The notes: a model not told the origin generated them from the letters alone. Counted from the first letter of the stretch, positions 23,240 to 32,261 are shown. The stretch: DNA of 64,000 nucleotides from Micromonospora sp. WMMD1082 (GCF_029626175.1 NZ_JARUBM010000002.1:6093001-6157000); one strand, 5' to 3'. Numbers and translations are program-made.

Positions 23240-24382
23240 TCACTCCTTCGCCAGTGCCCGGGAGATCACCAGACGCTGGATCTGGTTGGTGCCCTCCACG
23301 ATCTGCAGCACCTTCGCCTCACGCAGGTAGCGCTCCACCGGATGGTCGGCGACGTAGCCCGCGCCGCCGAGGAGCTGGACCGCGTCCGTGGTCACCCGCA
23401 TCGCCACGTCGGTGGCGAACAGCTTCGCCTTGGCCGCCTCGATCGCGTAGGGCCGCCCGGCATCGCGCAACCGGGCCGCGGCGAGCGTCAACGCCCGGGC
23501 GGCGGAGATCTGGGTGGCCAGATCCGCCACGGTGAACCCGATCCCCTGGAAGTCGATGATCGATCGGCCGAACTGCTGGCGCTGCCGGGCGTAGTCCAGG
23601 GCGTAGTCGAGCGCCGCCTGGGCCAGCCCGACCGCGCAGGCGGCGATGCCCAACCGGCCCGAATCCAGGGCGGACATGGCGATGGTGAAGCCCGCCCCCT
23701 CGCCGCCGACCAGCCGGTCGGCGGGCACCCGGGCGTCGTCGAAGGCGATCTGCGCCACCGGCGAGGAGCGCAGGCCCATGGTGCGCTCGGCGGCCTGCGG
23801 CTGGATGCCCGGCGTGGCCCGGTCGGCGAGCAGGCAGGAGATGCCGCGCGGGCCGCTGCCGCCGGTGCGGCAGAAGATGTTGTAGAAGTCGGCCACCGAG
23901 GCGTGGGTGATCCACGCCTTGGTGCCGGTGACGACGTAGGAGTCCCCGTCGCGGACCGCCTTCGTGGTGAGCGCGGCGGCGTCCGAACCGCCCTGCGGCT
24001 CCGACAGGCAGTACGCGCCGAGCAGCTCGCCGCCGAGCAGGTCGGGCAGCAGCTTGCGCTGCTCGTCGCTGCCGAACGCGGCGACCGGGTAGCAGGACAG
24101 CGTGTGCACGCTGACCGCCTCGGCGACCGCCAACCAGCGACCGGCCAGGATCTCCAACACCTGCAGGTAGACCTCGTACGGCTGGGCGGCCCCGCCGTAC
24201 TCCTCCGGATACGGCAGGCCGAGCAGTCCGGCCCGGCCCAGCGTGCGCAACACCTCCCGGGGAAACTCGGCCCGCTGCTCGTACTCGCCCGCCCTCGGCG
24301 CGAGTTCCCGGTCGGCGAGTTCGGTGGCCAGCTCCAGCAGGTCGTGAGCCTCGTCGGTGGGCAGGATCCGGTCGACAGTCAT
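23240..24382 (-). CDS. Acyl-CoA dehydrogenase
   Basis: A 380-residue FAD-dependent acyl-CoA dehydrogenase of normal length. Family motifs: GAYCLSEPQGGSDAAAL (FAD/substrate), KAWITHASVADFYNIFCR, the C-terminal RQQFGRSIIDFQGIGF and VLQIVEGTNQIQRLVISRALA, whose Glu is at the usual catalytic position. It desaturates an acyl-CoA at the alpha-beta position, passing electrons to ETF. The ATG at 24382 overlaps the stop of the upstream M24 peptidase gene (ATGA). A short- or branched-chain substrate is likely by subfamily, and crotonyl/butyryl-CoA would link to the lysine pathway 5 kb away, but that is speculation. Confidence 0.93.
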   Translation of the reverse strand: MTVDRILPTDEAHDLLELATELADRELAPRAGEYEQRAEFPREVLRTLGRAGLLGLPYPEEYGGAAQPYEVYLQVLEILAGRWLAVAEAVSVHTLSCYPVAAFGSDEQRKLLPDLLGGELLGAYCLSEPQGGSDAAALTTKAVRDGDSYVVTGTKAWITHASVADFYNIFCRTGGSGPRGISCLLADRATPGIQPQAAERTMGLRSSPVAQIAFDDARVPADRLVGGEGAGFTIAMSALDSGRLGIAACAVGLAQAALDYALDYARQRQQFGRSIIDFQGIGFTVADLATQISAARALTLAAARLRDAGRPYAIEAAKAKLFATDVAMRVTTDAVQLLGGAGYVADHPVERYLREAKVLQIVEGTNQIQRLVISRALAKE

Positions 24383-25494
24383 AGCGCGATGAGCTCCGTG
24401 GGGATGGTGTTGAGCCGCCGTACGCCGTCCGTCGTGCAGACGACGATGTCCTCGATCCGGGCGCCGTGCTGCCCGGCCAGGTAGATGCCCGGCTCGACGG
24501 AGAACGCCATGCCCGCCGCCAGTGGGCGGTCGTTGCCCGCCACCACGTACGGCTCCTCGTGGCCGTCCAGACCGATGCCGTGGCCGGTGCGGTGCAGGAA
24601 GGCGTCGCCGTAGCCGGCGGCGGTGATCGGCGCGCGGGCGGCGGCGTCGACGGCCTCCGCGTCCACCCCGGGTCGGACCGCCGCCACGGCGGCGCGCTGC
24701 GCGGCGTGCAGCACCTGGTAGTAGTCGCCGAACTCGGCCGGCGGCCGGCCACCGGCGACGTAGGTGCGGGTGCAGTCCGAGCGGTAGCCCGAGGGCATGG
24801 TGCCACCGATGTCCACCACCACCGGCTCCCCCGCGCCGATCGGCCGGTCGGCGGTGCCGTGATGCGGGCTGGCCCCGTTCGGGCCGGCGGCCACGATGAC
24901 GAAGTCGACCGTCACGTGCCCGGCCGCGCGGATCGCGGCGGCGATGTCGGCGGCCACCTCCACCTCGGTGCGCCCCGGCCGCAGCCACTCGCCCATCCGG
25001 GCGTGCACGGCGTCGATGGCCGCGCCGGCCTCGGCGAGCGCGGCGATCTCCGCCGGCGACTTGTGGATCCGAAGCTCCCGCAGCACCTCGGACGCGAGCC
25101 GCTGCCGGGCGCCGGGCAGCACCGCGCGCAGCGCGAGGACCTGCTCGGCCCACATCCGGTCGGCCAGCCCCACCGCGTCGGCCGGGCCGTCGAGCGCGGC
25201 GGTCACCAGCGGGTACGGGTCCGCGCCGTCGGGATGGTCGACGATGCGTACCCCGGTGGCCGGCGCCGGGGACGCCTCGGCCGCCGGCCGTTCCAGGGTC
25301 GGGACGATCAGCGTCGGCTCGCCCTCGGCGGGCAGCACCAGCAGGGTCAGCCGCTCACCGGCGTGCGCGTCGTAGCCGGTCAGGTAACGCAGGTCGGAGC
25401 CGGGGCTGAGCAGCAGCGCATCCAGCCCGGCGGCGGCGGTGGCGCGCTGCGCGGCGGCCAGCCGCTGCGGCGGGTACAGCTCCTCGGATCCCAC
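24379..25494 (-). CDS. M24-family metallopeptidase (Xaa-Pro aminopeptidase/dipeptidase type)
   Basis: A 371-residue pita-bread-fold peptidase. The N-terminal creatinase-like domain (LLLSPGSDLRYLTGYDAHAGERL) precedes the catalytic domain with the metal ligands in VVDIGGTMPSGYRSDCTRTY (Asp, Asp), HRTGHGIGLDGHEEP (His), FSVEPGIYL (Glu) and GARIEDIVV (Glu). It removes residues next to proline from short peptides in the cytoplasm. The start is GTG at 25494 with TAAGCT exactly 6 bases upstream, a leaderless promoter. It overlaps the acyl-CoA dehydrogenase gene by 4 bases, so both are probably one transcript. Confidence 0.93.
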   Translation of the reverse strand: MGSEELYPPQRLAAAQRATAAAGLDALLLSPGSDLRYLTGYDAHAGERLTLLVLPAEGEPTLIVPTLERPAAEASPAPATGVRIVDHPDGADPYPLVTAALDGPADAVGLADRMWAEQVLALRAVLPGARQRLASEVLRELRIHKSPAEIAALAEAGAAIDAVHARMGEWLRPGRTEVEVAADIAAAIRAAGHVTVDFVIVAAGPNGASPHHGTADRPIGAGEPVVVDIGGTMPSGYRSDCTRTYVAGGRPPAEFGDYYQVLHAAQRAAVAAVRPGVDAEAVDAAARAPITAAGYGDAFLHRTGHGIGLDGHEEPYVVAGNDRPLAAGMAFSVEPGIYLAGQHGARIEDIVVCTTDGVRRLNTIPTELIAL

Positions 25495-25506
25495 CCCGAT
25501 AGCTTA
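25495..25506 (-). promoter_or_regulatory. Leaderless promoter -10 (TAAGCT) of the M24 peptidase gene
   Basis: On the minus strand TAAGCT (25506-25501) is followed by 6 bases and the GTG at 25494. No Shine-Dalgarno sequence fits in this space. Confidence 0.55.
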
Positions 25507-25542
25507 ACGGTCGTTTGGGGAGCGGCGCGCGGACCGTGTCGC

Positions 25543-26616
25543 CTACCGGAGTGTGTCGGCCACCCGGCGGGCCCGCTCGGGCCGGGTGAGCACGTCGACG
25601 CTGTGCACGAACTGGTCGACGGCACCGATGAGGGGACGCTCCCGCAGCGCGGCATCGGTGATCTCCGCCCGCAGCGCGGCGGCGACCCGGTCGGCGTGCA
25701 GCACCAGGAACGGGCGGGTGTGGAACGGGATCGCCCGGGCCCGCACCGGCGCGGCGAGGCCGGTGCCGTCGGTCCAGGTCGCCATCGCCTCCAGCGCCCC
25801 GACCAGGCCCGCCTGGCGGTGCGGCCAGTCGCCGGGGCCGAGGGCGTCGGCCAGCGCCGCGGTCACCGGCGCCGCGTCCGGCAGCCGGCCGAACACCGTG
25901 CCGAGCCACTTGTCGTACGGGGGCCAGCGGCGCCGGGTGAGCAGACCGATGCGCATCAGGTCCCGGGCGAGGCCGGCGGCGACCATCCGGCTGCCCAGTT
26001 CGTCGCCGACCTCGGCGCACCGCCCCGGCAGGTGCTCGGCCTGCGCCACCCTGGTCCAGGCGGCGGCGAGGACGTGCCGCCACACGTCGTCGGGGTACCA
26101 GCGCAGTGCCGCCCGGGCCCGGACGAGCGCCCCGCCGAGCCCGTCGTGGAAGACGGCGCCGCCGGTGAGTTCCGCCAGCCGCTGCGTCGGCACCGACAGC
26201 CAGTCCGCCACCGACACCGTCCCGCTCGGGTCGAAGCCCAGCTGGCCGCGCAGCCATCCGCCCAGTTCCCGGGCTGTCACCCCGTGCCGCGCGCCAGCCA
26301 ACCCGGCCACCCCGAGCCGGCCGTCCTCGGTGCCGACGAAGCGGGTCGGCAGGCCGAGGAAGGTACGCGGCAGGGCGGCGTCCACGGCGGCCAGCAGCTC
26401 GGGTATCCGGTGGGCGTCGGCCGCGTCGACGAACAGTTGCAGCCGGCATCCCCAGTCGTGGTCGGTGGACCGGGGCGTGTCCAGGCCGAGCACCTCCGAC
26501 CCGCCGTCGAGGCGTCCGGCCGCGTAGCGCAGCCCGGGGAACGCCGGGCCCAGCACCGGGGCGACCACCTCGGCGTGGAAGCGCCGGGACAGCTCAAGGC
26601 CGGGGAGGAAGGACAC
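25543..26616 (-). CDS. DUF4037 domain-containing protein
   Basis: A 357-residue protein recognisable as a DUF4037 member: nucleotidyltransferase-like N terminus (GRLDGGSEVLGLDTPRSTDHDWGCRLQLFV, where GGS and the D-H-D cluster resemble a minimal nucleotidyltransferase site), then RWYPDDVWRHVLAAAW and LMRIGLLTRRRWPPYDKWLG, a segment typical of the family. The biochemical role is unknown; a nucleotidyl transfer reaction is an inference from the GS-x-D pattern. The GTG start gives MSFLPGLELSRRFH. A CAGACT hexamer sits 6 bases upstream, similar to the leaderless pattern. It is a single gene between a peptidase and a VOC protein. Confidence 0.8.
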   Translation of the reverse strand: MSFLPGLELSRRFHAEVVAPVLGPAFPGLRYAAGRLDGGSEVLGLDTPRSTDHDWGCRLQLFVDAADAHRIPELLAAVDAALPRTFLGLPTRFVGTEDGRLGVAGLAGARHGVTARELGGWLRGQLGFDPSGTVSVADWLSVPTQRLAELTGGAVFHDGLGGALVRARAALRWYPDDVWRHVLAAAWTRVAQAEHLPGRCAEVGDELGSRMVAAGLARDLMRIGLLTRRRWPPYDKWLGTVFGRLPDAAPVTAALADALGPGDWPHRQAGLVGALEAMATWTDGTGLAAPVRARAIPFHTRPFLVLHADRVAAALRAEITDAALRERPLIGAVDQFVHSVDVLTRPERARRVADTLR

Positions 26617-26673
26617 TCGATCAGTCTGCTGCCCCGGCCCCGCCCGCGACCAACGGATATCGGCGGTACCGGG

Positions 26674-27054
26674 TCACTCCATCAACCAGAGGCAGAACGG
26701 GTGGCCGTCCGGGTCCAGGCAGACCCGGACGGCCACCTGCGGTTGGTACGCGGCCAGGGTGGCACCGCAGGCCAGCGCGTGCGCCAGCGCCGTGGGCAGA
26801 TCCTCGACGCCGATCTCCAGGTGCGTCATCATCTGCTGCCGTCCGGCCTCGGCCGGCCAGGTCGGCCGGACGTACGCCCGCTCCCGCTGGAAGGAGAGGC
26901 CCACGCCGCCCTCGGGCGCACGCAGGATGACGTCGTCGGCCTCCTCGACCGCGATGTCCCAGCCGAGCAGGCGCGCGTAGAACCGGGCCAGCGCGGCCGG
27001 GTCGGGCGTGTCCAGGTTGACCGTGGTCAACCTGAGCCGGGTCGATGCGGCCAT
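26674..27054 (-). CDS. VOC-family protein (glyoxalase/bleomycin-resistance fold)
   Basis: A 126-residue protein with two beta-alpha-beta-beta-beta modules of the vicinal oxygen chelate superfamily (TTVNLDTPDPAALARFYARLLGWDIA ... HLEIGVEDLPTALAHALACGAT ... VCLDPDGHPFCLW). Members include glyoxalases, dioxygenases and drug-binding proteins; nothing in the sequence fixes the role. The ATG at 27054 has a strong ribosome-binding site (ggaggagttgagc before ATG); upstream in-frame sequence is antisense to the divergent exonuclease gene. Confidence 0.88.
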   Translation of the reverse strand: MAASTRLRLTTVNLDTPDPAALARFYARLLGWDIAVEEADDVILRAPEGGVGLSFQRERAYVRPTWPAEAGRQQMMTHLEIGVEDLPTALAHALACGATLAAYQPQVAVRVCLDPDGHPFCLWLME

Positions 27055-27141
27055 GCTCAACTCCTCCGGTCGTGCCGCGTGATCATGCCGTCGACGTGCC
27101 GTGCGTCGTGAACGTCGGTGGGGTGTGCCAGGCTGTCGGGC

Positions 27142-28074
27142 GTGGCACCGCAGACCCCGATCATGCTCGTCGACGCGCCCAGTCTCTACTTCCGGGCCTA
27201 CTTCGGCATTCCCGAGTCCGCCGCGAAGACCGCCGACGGCCAGCCGGTCAACGCCGTACGCGGCTTCCTCGACATGCTCGCCCACCTGGTCCGCACCCGC
27301 CGCCCGGGGCGGATGGTGTGCGCGATGGACCACGACTGGCGGCCGGACTGGCGGGTCGCGCTGCTGCCGTCGTACAAGGCGCACCGGGTGGCGCCCGAGG
27401 GCGGCGAGGTGGTGCCGGACACCCTCACCCCGCAGGTGCCGATGATCCTCGACATGCTCGACGCGCTGGGCATCACCGTGGTCGGCGCGGCCGGTTACGA
27501 GGCCGACGACGTGCTCGGCACCCTCTCGGTCACCCAACCCGGCCCGGTCGAGGTGGTCTCCGGCGACCGCGACCTGTTCCAGCTGATCGACGACGCCCGC
27601 GGCGTGCGGCTGCTCTACATCGGGCGAGGCGTGGCCAAGCTGGAGGACTGCGACGACGACGCCGTGCGCGCCCGCTACGGCGTCGCCGCCGACCGGTACG
27701 CCGAGTTCGCCGCCCTGCGCGGCGACCCCAGCGACGGGTTGCCCGGCGTGGCCGGCGTCGGCGAGAAGACCGCCGCCCGGCTCGTCGACCGTTACGGCGA
27801 CATCGCCGGCATCCTCGCCGCCCTGGACGACCCGGCCTCCGGCTTCGCCCCTGGGCTGCGCACCAAGCTGGCCGCCGCGCGGGACTATCTCGCGGTGGCG
27901 CCGAAGGTGGTCCGGGTCGCCCTGGACGTGCCGCTGCCGCCGCTGCCCACCGAGCTGCCGGTGGCACCGGCCGACCCGCCGCGGCTGATCGAGCTGGCCG
28001 AGCGGTGGAACCTGGCCGGCTCCACCCGCCGCCTGGTCGACGCCCTCGCCACGGCGGGCCAGCCATCCGGCTGA
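27142..28074 (+). CDS. 5'-3' exonuclease (PolA N-terminal domain/FEN-like)
   Basis: A 310-residue flap/5'-exonuclease equal to the N-terminal domain of DNA polymerase I. Metal-binding acidic motifs: MLVDAPSLYFRAYF, VCAMDHDWRPDWR, GYEADDVLGTL and VVSGDRDLFQL; the DNA-binding helix-hairpin-helix is GDPSDGLPGVAGVGEKTAARLV. It removes RNA primers or flaps and is a stand-alone copy common in actinobacteria. I take the GTG at 27142 (VAPQTPIMLVD); an earlier GTG at 27118 and an ATG at 27163 are alternatives. Divergent from the VOC gene. Confidence 0.92.
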   Translation: MAPQTPIMLVDAPSLYFRAYFGIPESAAKTADGQPVNAVRGFLDMLAHLVRTRRPGRMVCAMDHDWRPDWRVALLPSYKAHRVAPEGGEVVPDTLTPQVPMILDMLDALGITVVGAAGYEADDVLGTLSVTQPGPVEVVSGDRDLFQLIDDARGVRLLYIGRGVAKLEDCDDDAVRARYGVAADRYAEFAALRGDPSDGLPGVAGVGEKTAARLVDRYGDIAGILAALDDPASGFAPGLRTKLAAARDYLAVAPKVVRVALDVPLPPLPTELPVAPADPPRLIELAERWNLAGSTRRLVDALATAGQPSG

Positions 28075-28140
28075 GCGTCGCGCCGTGCGGGAAGAGGCTC
28101 GTCGATCTTCGCGCATGGCACCCGCTACCGCCGGTGGCCG

Positions 28141-29655
28141 TCAACCCTCCTGATCGCGCGCCAGCGCCTCCCGTCGGGCGAGCAGGGCCGACGCCCAGGC
28201 CACGTGCTGGTCGGGGGTGCCGTCGTGCGCTGCCGGATCGACGTACCGGCCGATGTCCGCCGGTGCCTTCTCCGGTTCGACCACGAGCGGGTGGGATCGC
28301 GCCGAGGCGTCCTGACGTACGCCCGTGACCTGCCAGCAGACGATCGCACCGGGCGCCCCGCCGGCCACCGTGAAGCCCGCGCCGTCGTACTCCTCGGCGA
28401 TGTGCAGCTCCGGCCCCGGGCCGCCGACGGGGGTCAGCGAGTAACACAGGTCGGTGTTGAGGCTGCCGAACCACGCCGGCAACTCGACGCGGGCCCGTCC
28501 GGACTCGTCCAACGAGACCCTTCCGTCGTAGAAGGTCTTCAACGCCGGCGCCTCCACCGCGGCGTGCTGAAGGTAGCGACGCTGCGGATCCAACGGATGG
28601 TCGATGACGAACTGCTTCGCACCCCCGGCCACCTTGAGGTCACCGATGATGGTCACCGTCCCGACGAACCCGCCCGCGGGCATCGTCGTGGTGCCCAGCG
28701 ACGACAGTCCGCCCATCGCCATCACGGCGACCTCGTCGACTCGCCCCAGGCCCAGGACTCCCGGTGCGCCCCAGCCGAAGACCCCAGGGGCATCGTTCGA
28801 TGCACCCACCACACCCGCCGCGCCGAGGATCGTGGCCGAGGCCGCGCCGTGCAGGCCGACGACACCGGGGCCGGCGGTGCTGGTGCCGAGGGCGCCGGGC
28901 GCGTCCGCGGTGCAGACACCCCGGACCCCGGCGACCGGGGGAACCGACATCCGCTGCCCGTCGGTCGTACCCAGTACGCCGGTACCGCCGCGGGTGTGCT
29001 TGCCGTGCACCGCGGGCTCCGTCCACTCCCGGGCGGTGCCCAGCACCCCGGTGCCGCCCGCGCTCTCGCCGACCACCGCCGGCACGCCGTCGCGCTGCGA
29101 CCGACCGACCACACCCGGAGCCTGCTCGCTGCTCGCCTCGATGCCGGCACCGGCGTCGCCCCGGGCCACCATCCCGGTCGCACCCTGCCCGACGACGCCG
29201 GTCCCCCGTCGGTCCGCTGCGCCGAACACACCGATTCCGCCGAGCCCTTCGGCGAGCCCGGCGACGCCGTTGCCGCCCTGCTCCACCGAGCTGCGGCCGA
29301 ACACCCCGGCGCCGCTGGCCGCCTCCGAGGTGCCCAGAACGCCGTTGTCGTCGACACTGTGGCCGATAACCCCGGAACCCGTCGTGGACGATCCGGTGAC
29401 GCCGGCCGCCGAGTCTGATCGGCCCGACACGCCGACGTCGGCGACGCTCTGCCCGGAGACGCCGATACCGGAGTTGCTGACGCTGAGGACGCCGGGACCG
29501 GTGTCGCTGAACGCGGAGACGCCGGCCCCGGTAGCGCTGGACGCGACCACGCCGGCCCACTGCGGGCCCTCGCCGACCACGCCGGCGCCGGTGGGACTCG
29601 TACCCTTGACGCCGAAGCCGCCACCGTCATCGTCGGTTCCCACTATTCCTGGCAT
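28141..29655 (-). CDS. GVxGxS-repeat surface-type protein with conserved C-terminal domain
   Basis: A 504-residue protein. From about residue 10 to 290 it consists of some two dozen imperfect about 10-residue repeats with core GVxGxS (for example GVSGQSVADVGVSGRS), expected to form a beta-solenoid. After AVMAMGGLSSLGT follows a compact domain (VTIIGDLKVAGGAKQFVIDHPL, RRYLQHAAVEAPALKTFYDG, then IVCWQVTGVRQDA) that I recognise as a recurrent C-terminal module of bacterial and viral repeat proteins. There is no signal peptide or anchor, so location is uncertain. The ATG at 29655 has a ribosome-binding site (gggagtggatc). It resembles tail-fibre-like architecture but no phage genes are near. Function unknown. 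Confidence 0.82.
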   Translation of the reverse strand: MPGIVGTDDDGGGFGVKGTSPTGAGVVGEGPQWAGVVASSATGAGVSAFSDTGPGVLSVSNSGIGVSGQSVADVGVSGRSDSAAGVTGSSTTGSGVIGHSVDDNGVLGTSEAASGAGVFGRSSVEQGGNGVAGLAEGLGGIGVFGAADRRGTGVVGQGATGMVARGDAGAGIEASSEQAPGVVGRSQRDGVPAVVGESAGGTGVLGTAREWTEPAVHGKHTRGGTGVLGTTDGQRMSVPPVAGVRGVCTADAPGALGTSTAGPGVVGLHGAASATILGAAGVVGASNDAPGVFGWGAPGVLGLGRVDEVAVMAMGGLSSLGTTTMPAGGFVGTVTIIGDLKVAGGAKQFVIDHPLDPQRRYLQHAAVEAPALKTFYDGRVSLDESGRARVELPAWFGSLNTDLCYSLTPVGGPGPELHIAEEYDGAGFTVAGGAPGAIVCWQVTGVRQDASARSHPLVVEPEKAPADIGRYVDPAAHDGTPDQHVAWASALLARREALARDQEG

Positions 29656-29903
29656 GATCCACTCCCGTCGGACTGCGGCTGGCTGGCAGCGGCCGACGAT
29701 AGTCACGCCGACCGGGCCCTCCTGTCGCCCACCGGTCAGCTCCGGGTCGGACACCCGACGGAGGATGCGTGCAGGTCGGCGGGGTACGCAGGCGGACGGG
29801 TCGAAGGTCCTTCCGGGTGCGGGAGTTCGACCCTGCTGGACGCCGGTCCGGCGGGCCACGATATGACAGTCGAAACTCGGCAGCCAACCCCTTGGAGAAT
29901 CGC

Positions 29904-30542
29904 GTGAAGCGCAGGACGCTCGACATTCTGTTCAGCATCGGTGGGCTGGGCCTCGCGGCCCTACTACTCGTCATCGGGATCGTCCTGACCTCGAACGCCA
30001 ACTTCGCCAACACCTACGTACGCGACCAACTCGGCGCCCAGAACATCACCTTCACCCCCGCCGACCAACTCAGCGACGACGAGAAAAACGTCGAGTGCCT
30101 GGTGGAGAACGCGGGAAAGGAACTCACCACCGGCAAGCAGGCCGAGTGCTACGCCAACGAGTACATCGGGCTGCACCTGAAGAACATGGCCGGCGGACAG
30201 ACCTACGCCGACCTGGGCCAGCCGCAGAGCCAGCTACGCGAGCAGGTCGCCACCGCCCAGCAGACCAACGACCCGGCACTGGCCGACCTGCAAGCCCAAC
30301 TCGCCGAAGTCAGCGCCCAGCGGGACACCGTGTTCAAGGGCGAGACGCTACGCGGCCTGCTGCTCACCTCGTACGGCTTCAGCGAAATGGGAACCAAAGC
30401 CGGACAGGCCGCCACCGTCATGTACCTCGGCGCCGCGCTGCTCCTACTACTCTCCCTCGCCGGCCTGGTCCACGCCTTCCGCACCCCACCCAGCAGGACA
30501 TTCGCCGCCCCCTCGCCAGAGCGAGCCGACACCACCGCCTGA
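29904..30542 (+). CDS. Two-helix membrane protein of unknown function
   Basis: A 212-residue protein with a transmembrane helix at about residues 8-28 (ILFSIGGLGLAALLLVIGIVL), an exported middle domain with two Cys residues (ECLVENAGKELTTGKQAEC) that may form a disulfide, a short coiled-coil stretch (ALADLQAQLAEVSAQRDTV) and a second transmembrane helix near 173-193 (VMYLGAALLLLLSLAGLVHAF). The GTG at 29904 is chosen for its ribosome-binding site (ggagaatcgc) and because it starts just before the first helix. I do not recognise a named family. Its downstream hairpin has been split by an insertion element. Confidence 0.82.
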   Translation: MKRRTLDILFSIGGLGLAALLLVIGIVLTSNANFANTYVRDQLGAQNITFTPADQLSDDEKNVECLVENAGKELTTGKQAECYANEYIGLHLKNMAGGQTYADLGQPQSQLREQVATAQQTNDPALADLQAQLAEVSAQRDTVFKGETLRGLLLTSYGFSEMGTKAGQAATVMYLGAALLLLLSLAGLVHAFRTPPSRTFAAPSPERADTTA

Positions 30543-30556
30543 GAGCCCCGACCCCC

Positions 30557-30574
30557 CGCCCAGCGCCCGGTCTC
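30557..30574. terminator. Left arm of a terminator-like hairpin split by the insertion
   Basis: CGCCCAGCGCCCGGTCTC at 30557-30574 is the exact complement of 33617-33634, 3 kb away on the far side of the insertion elements. Rejoined, the two arms give an 18-bp perfect stem with a 7-base loop just after the membrane-protein gene. Confidence 0.75.
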
Positions 30575-30594
30575 CCAGGGAGTGTGTCGATTTC

Positions 30595-32222
30595 GGCTCT
30601 GTCTCACATTCGGTGGTGACGGAGGGTGCCGGTTAGCCGAGCAGGATTCGGTGTCGTAGAAGGTCGAACCCGGCGCGTCCGTACATTTGCCGCTTGATCA
30701 ATTTGGTTTTGGTGTTGACGCCTTCGGTGCCGCCGTTGTGGAAGGGGGTTGTCAGGGCGGCGTTGACGGCGTCGCGGTCCAGGCCGAGGCCGCGGGTGAA
30801 GGTGTGTAGGTGGGGCAGGTCCGTTGTTGTGACCTCGGTGATCCATGTGTCGAGACGGTGGTCGTTGCCGGCTGCGGGTGTGAGGAGGCTGGCGAACGAG
30901 CCGATGAAGCCGGTCAGCGTGGTCATCTCCGGGCAGGCGGCGGTGAGGGCGTCGACGAGCGACCGTTGGTGGTCTGTGAGCTGATCGGGTGGGGTCAGGA
31001 GGTAGCGGGTGAGGCGTCGGGGTGACAGGGCTGGGCGGTCGGCTTCGACGCGGCCTTGGGTGATGTAGCGGTAGAGCAGGTTGAGGCTGCCGGTGTAGCC
31101 CAGTTCCCTGATCTCGGCGAGGAGTTGGGTGGCGCCGACGGCGGGGTCCTGTTGGCGGCGTTGGCGTAGGTGGGCGCGGTAGGGGTCGACGAGGGTGGGC
31201 CGGTACTGGGGTGCGCGGACCAGACGTTCGGGTTGGCTGATGCGGGCGTAGCGTTTGATGGTGTTGAGGCCGAGGTTGAGGCGGCGGGCGCATTCGAGTA
31301 GGCCGACGCCCTTGTCGAGCAGATCGTGGACCTGCTGCCACCGCTGCCGGGTGGTCACGGCCCGGATGCCGTCCTGGGGCGGTAGGCCGGTGGTGGCCCA
31401 GCACGTGCTGTGTGCGGTGACTTCTTTGCGGACGGCTTCGGCGAGGTTGTGCCACAGGTGCCAGCGATCGGCGACCTGCACCGCCTGGGGTAGGGCGCGG
31501 CGGACCGCTTCGGCGTAGGCGCCGGAGGAGTCCCGGCACACTATCTCGACACCGGGATGCTCACACAGCCACGTCTCCAACGTGTGGGCCTTGCGGTCGG
31601 GCAGCACATCGATGCGCTCACGGGTGACCGCGTCGATCAGGACGGTGGCGTAACGGCGACGACGACACAACGCGAAGTCGTCGACCCCGAGCACGCGGGG
31701 CACCCGCCGCTGCGGCAACGGAATACGCAGCAGCGCCCGCAGGGCAGTGTGCCGGGACATGACGACCATCGCCAGGACCGACATCAGGCGAGCACCGGCC
31801 CGGCCGGCCAGCTGACGCACGACCGCAGCCACCTGCGAAATCAACCGGGACGTGCGACGCTGGTAACGCTCCAGAACTCCCGGAAGCTGCTCCCGGAACG
31901 TGCGACGGCAGCCCTGCGTCGGGCACACCAGACGGCGCACTCGTACCCGCAGCACCACCGGCCGGGCATCGACCGGCACATCCGCCAGAGTCCGCTGGTG
32001 ATACCCGTGCACCCGGCCCGTCACCACCTTGCAGCCCGGACACGCCACCGTCGCTTCAGGAGTCCGAGCCCGCACCAGAATCCGCTCGCCCTCGTCCGTG
32101 ACGTCATCGATCACCAGCGGGGACAACCCCGAGAACACCATCTTCGTCAGATCATCGATCTTGCACACATGACCTCAACGACATCGATTACCTTCGGTCA
32201 CCACCGAATGTGAGACAGAGCC
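30595..32222. mobile_element. ISL3-family insertion sequence
   Basis: A complete 1628-bp element. Its terminal inverted repeats are 26 bp and perfect (30595-30620 and 32197-32222, beginning GGCTCTGTCTCACATTCGG), flanked by an 8-bp direct repeat TCGATTTC (30587-30594 and 32223-32230). Both values fit the ISL3 family. Repeats and duplication are intact, suggesting a recent insertion. Confidence 0.95.
30633..32168 (-). CDS. ISL3-family transposase
   Basis: A 511-residue transposase. N-terminal zinc-finger-like part (VACPGCKVVTGRVHGYHQRT ... LVCPTQGCRRTFREQLPG), then the DDE domain: LGVDDFALCRRRRYATVLID (first Asp), ADRWHLWHNLAEAV (second Asp region) and a late HNGGTEGVNTKTKLIKRQMYGRAGFDLLRHRILL (Glu). 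It is complete, uninterrupted and fills the element between the inverted repeats with 38 and 54 bases to spare, so it may be active. Confidence 0.95.
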   Translation of the reverse strand: MCKIDDLTKMVFSGLSPLVIDDVTDEGERILVRARTPEATVACPGCKVVTGRVHGYHQRTLADVPVDARPVVLRVRVRRLVCPTQGCRRTFREQLPGVLERYQRRTSRLISQVAAVVRQLAGRAGARLMSVLAMVVMSRHTALRALLRIPLPQRRVPRVLGVDDFALCRRRRYATVLIDAVTRERIDVLPDRKAHTLETWLCEHPGVEIVCRDSSGAYAEAVRRALPQAVQVADRWHLWHNLAEAVRKEVTAHSTCWATTGLPPQDGIRAVTTRQRWQQVHDLLDKGVGLLECARRLNLGLNTIKRYARISQPERLVRAPQYRPTLVDPYRAHLRQRRQQDPAVGATQLLAEIRELGYTGSLNLLYRYITQGRVEADRPALSPRRLTRYLLTPPDQLTDHQRSLVDALTAACPEMTTLTGFIGSFASLLTPAAGNDHRLDTWITEVTTTDLPHLHTFTRGLGLDRDAVNAALTTPFHNGGTEGVNTKTKLIKRQMYGRAGFDLLRHRILLG

Positions 32223-32261
32223 TCGATTTCCGTGTTTGGGCCTGTGGTGTGATCGATGCTG

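Noticed and set aside
24466..27111. An 881-codon open frame on the plus strand
   Set aside because: It runs antisense through the peptidase, DUF4037 and VOC genes, its product is Arg/Gly/Pro/His-rich without motifs, and long antisense frames are expected at this GC content.
28141..30542. Prophage fragment suggested by the tail-fibre-like repeat protein
   Set aside because: No integrase, capsid, terminase, tail or lysis genes are nearby and the GC content does not change.
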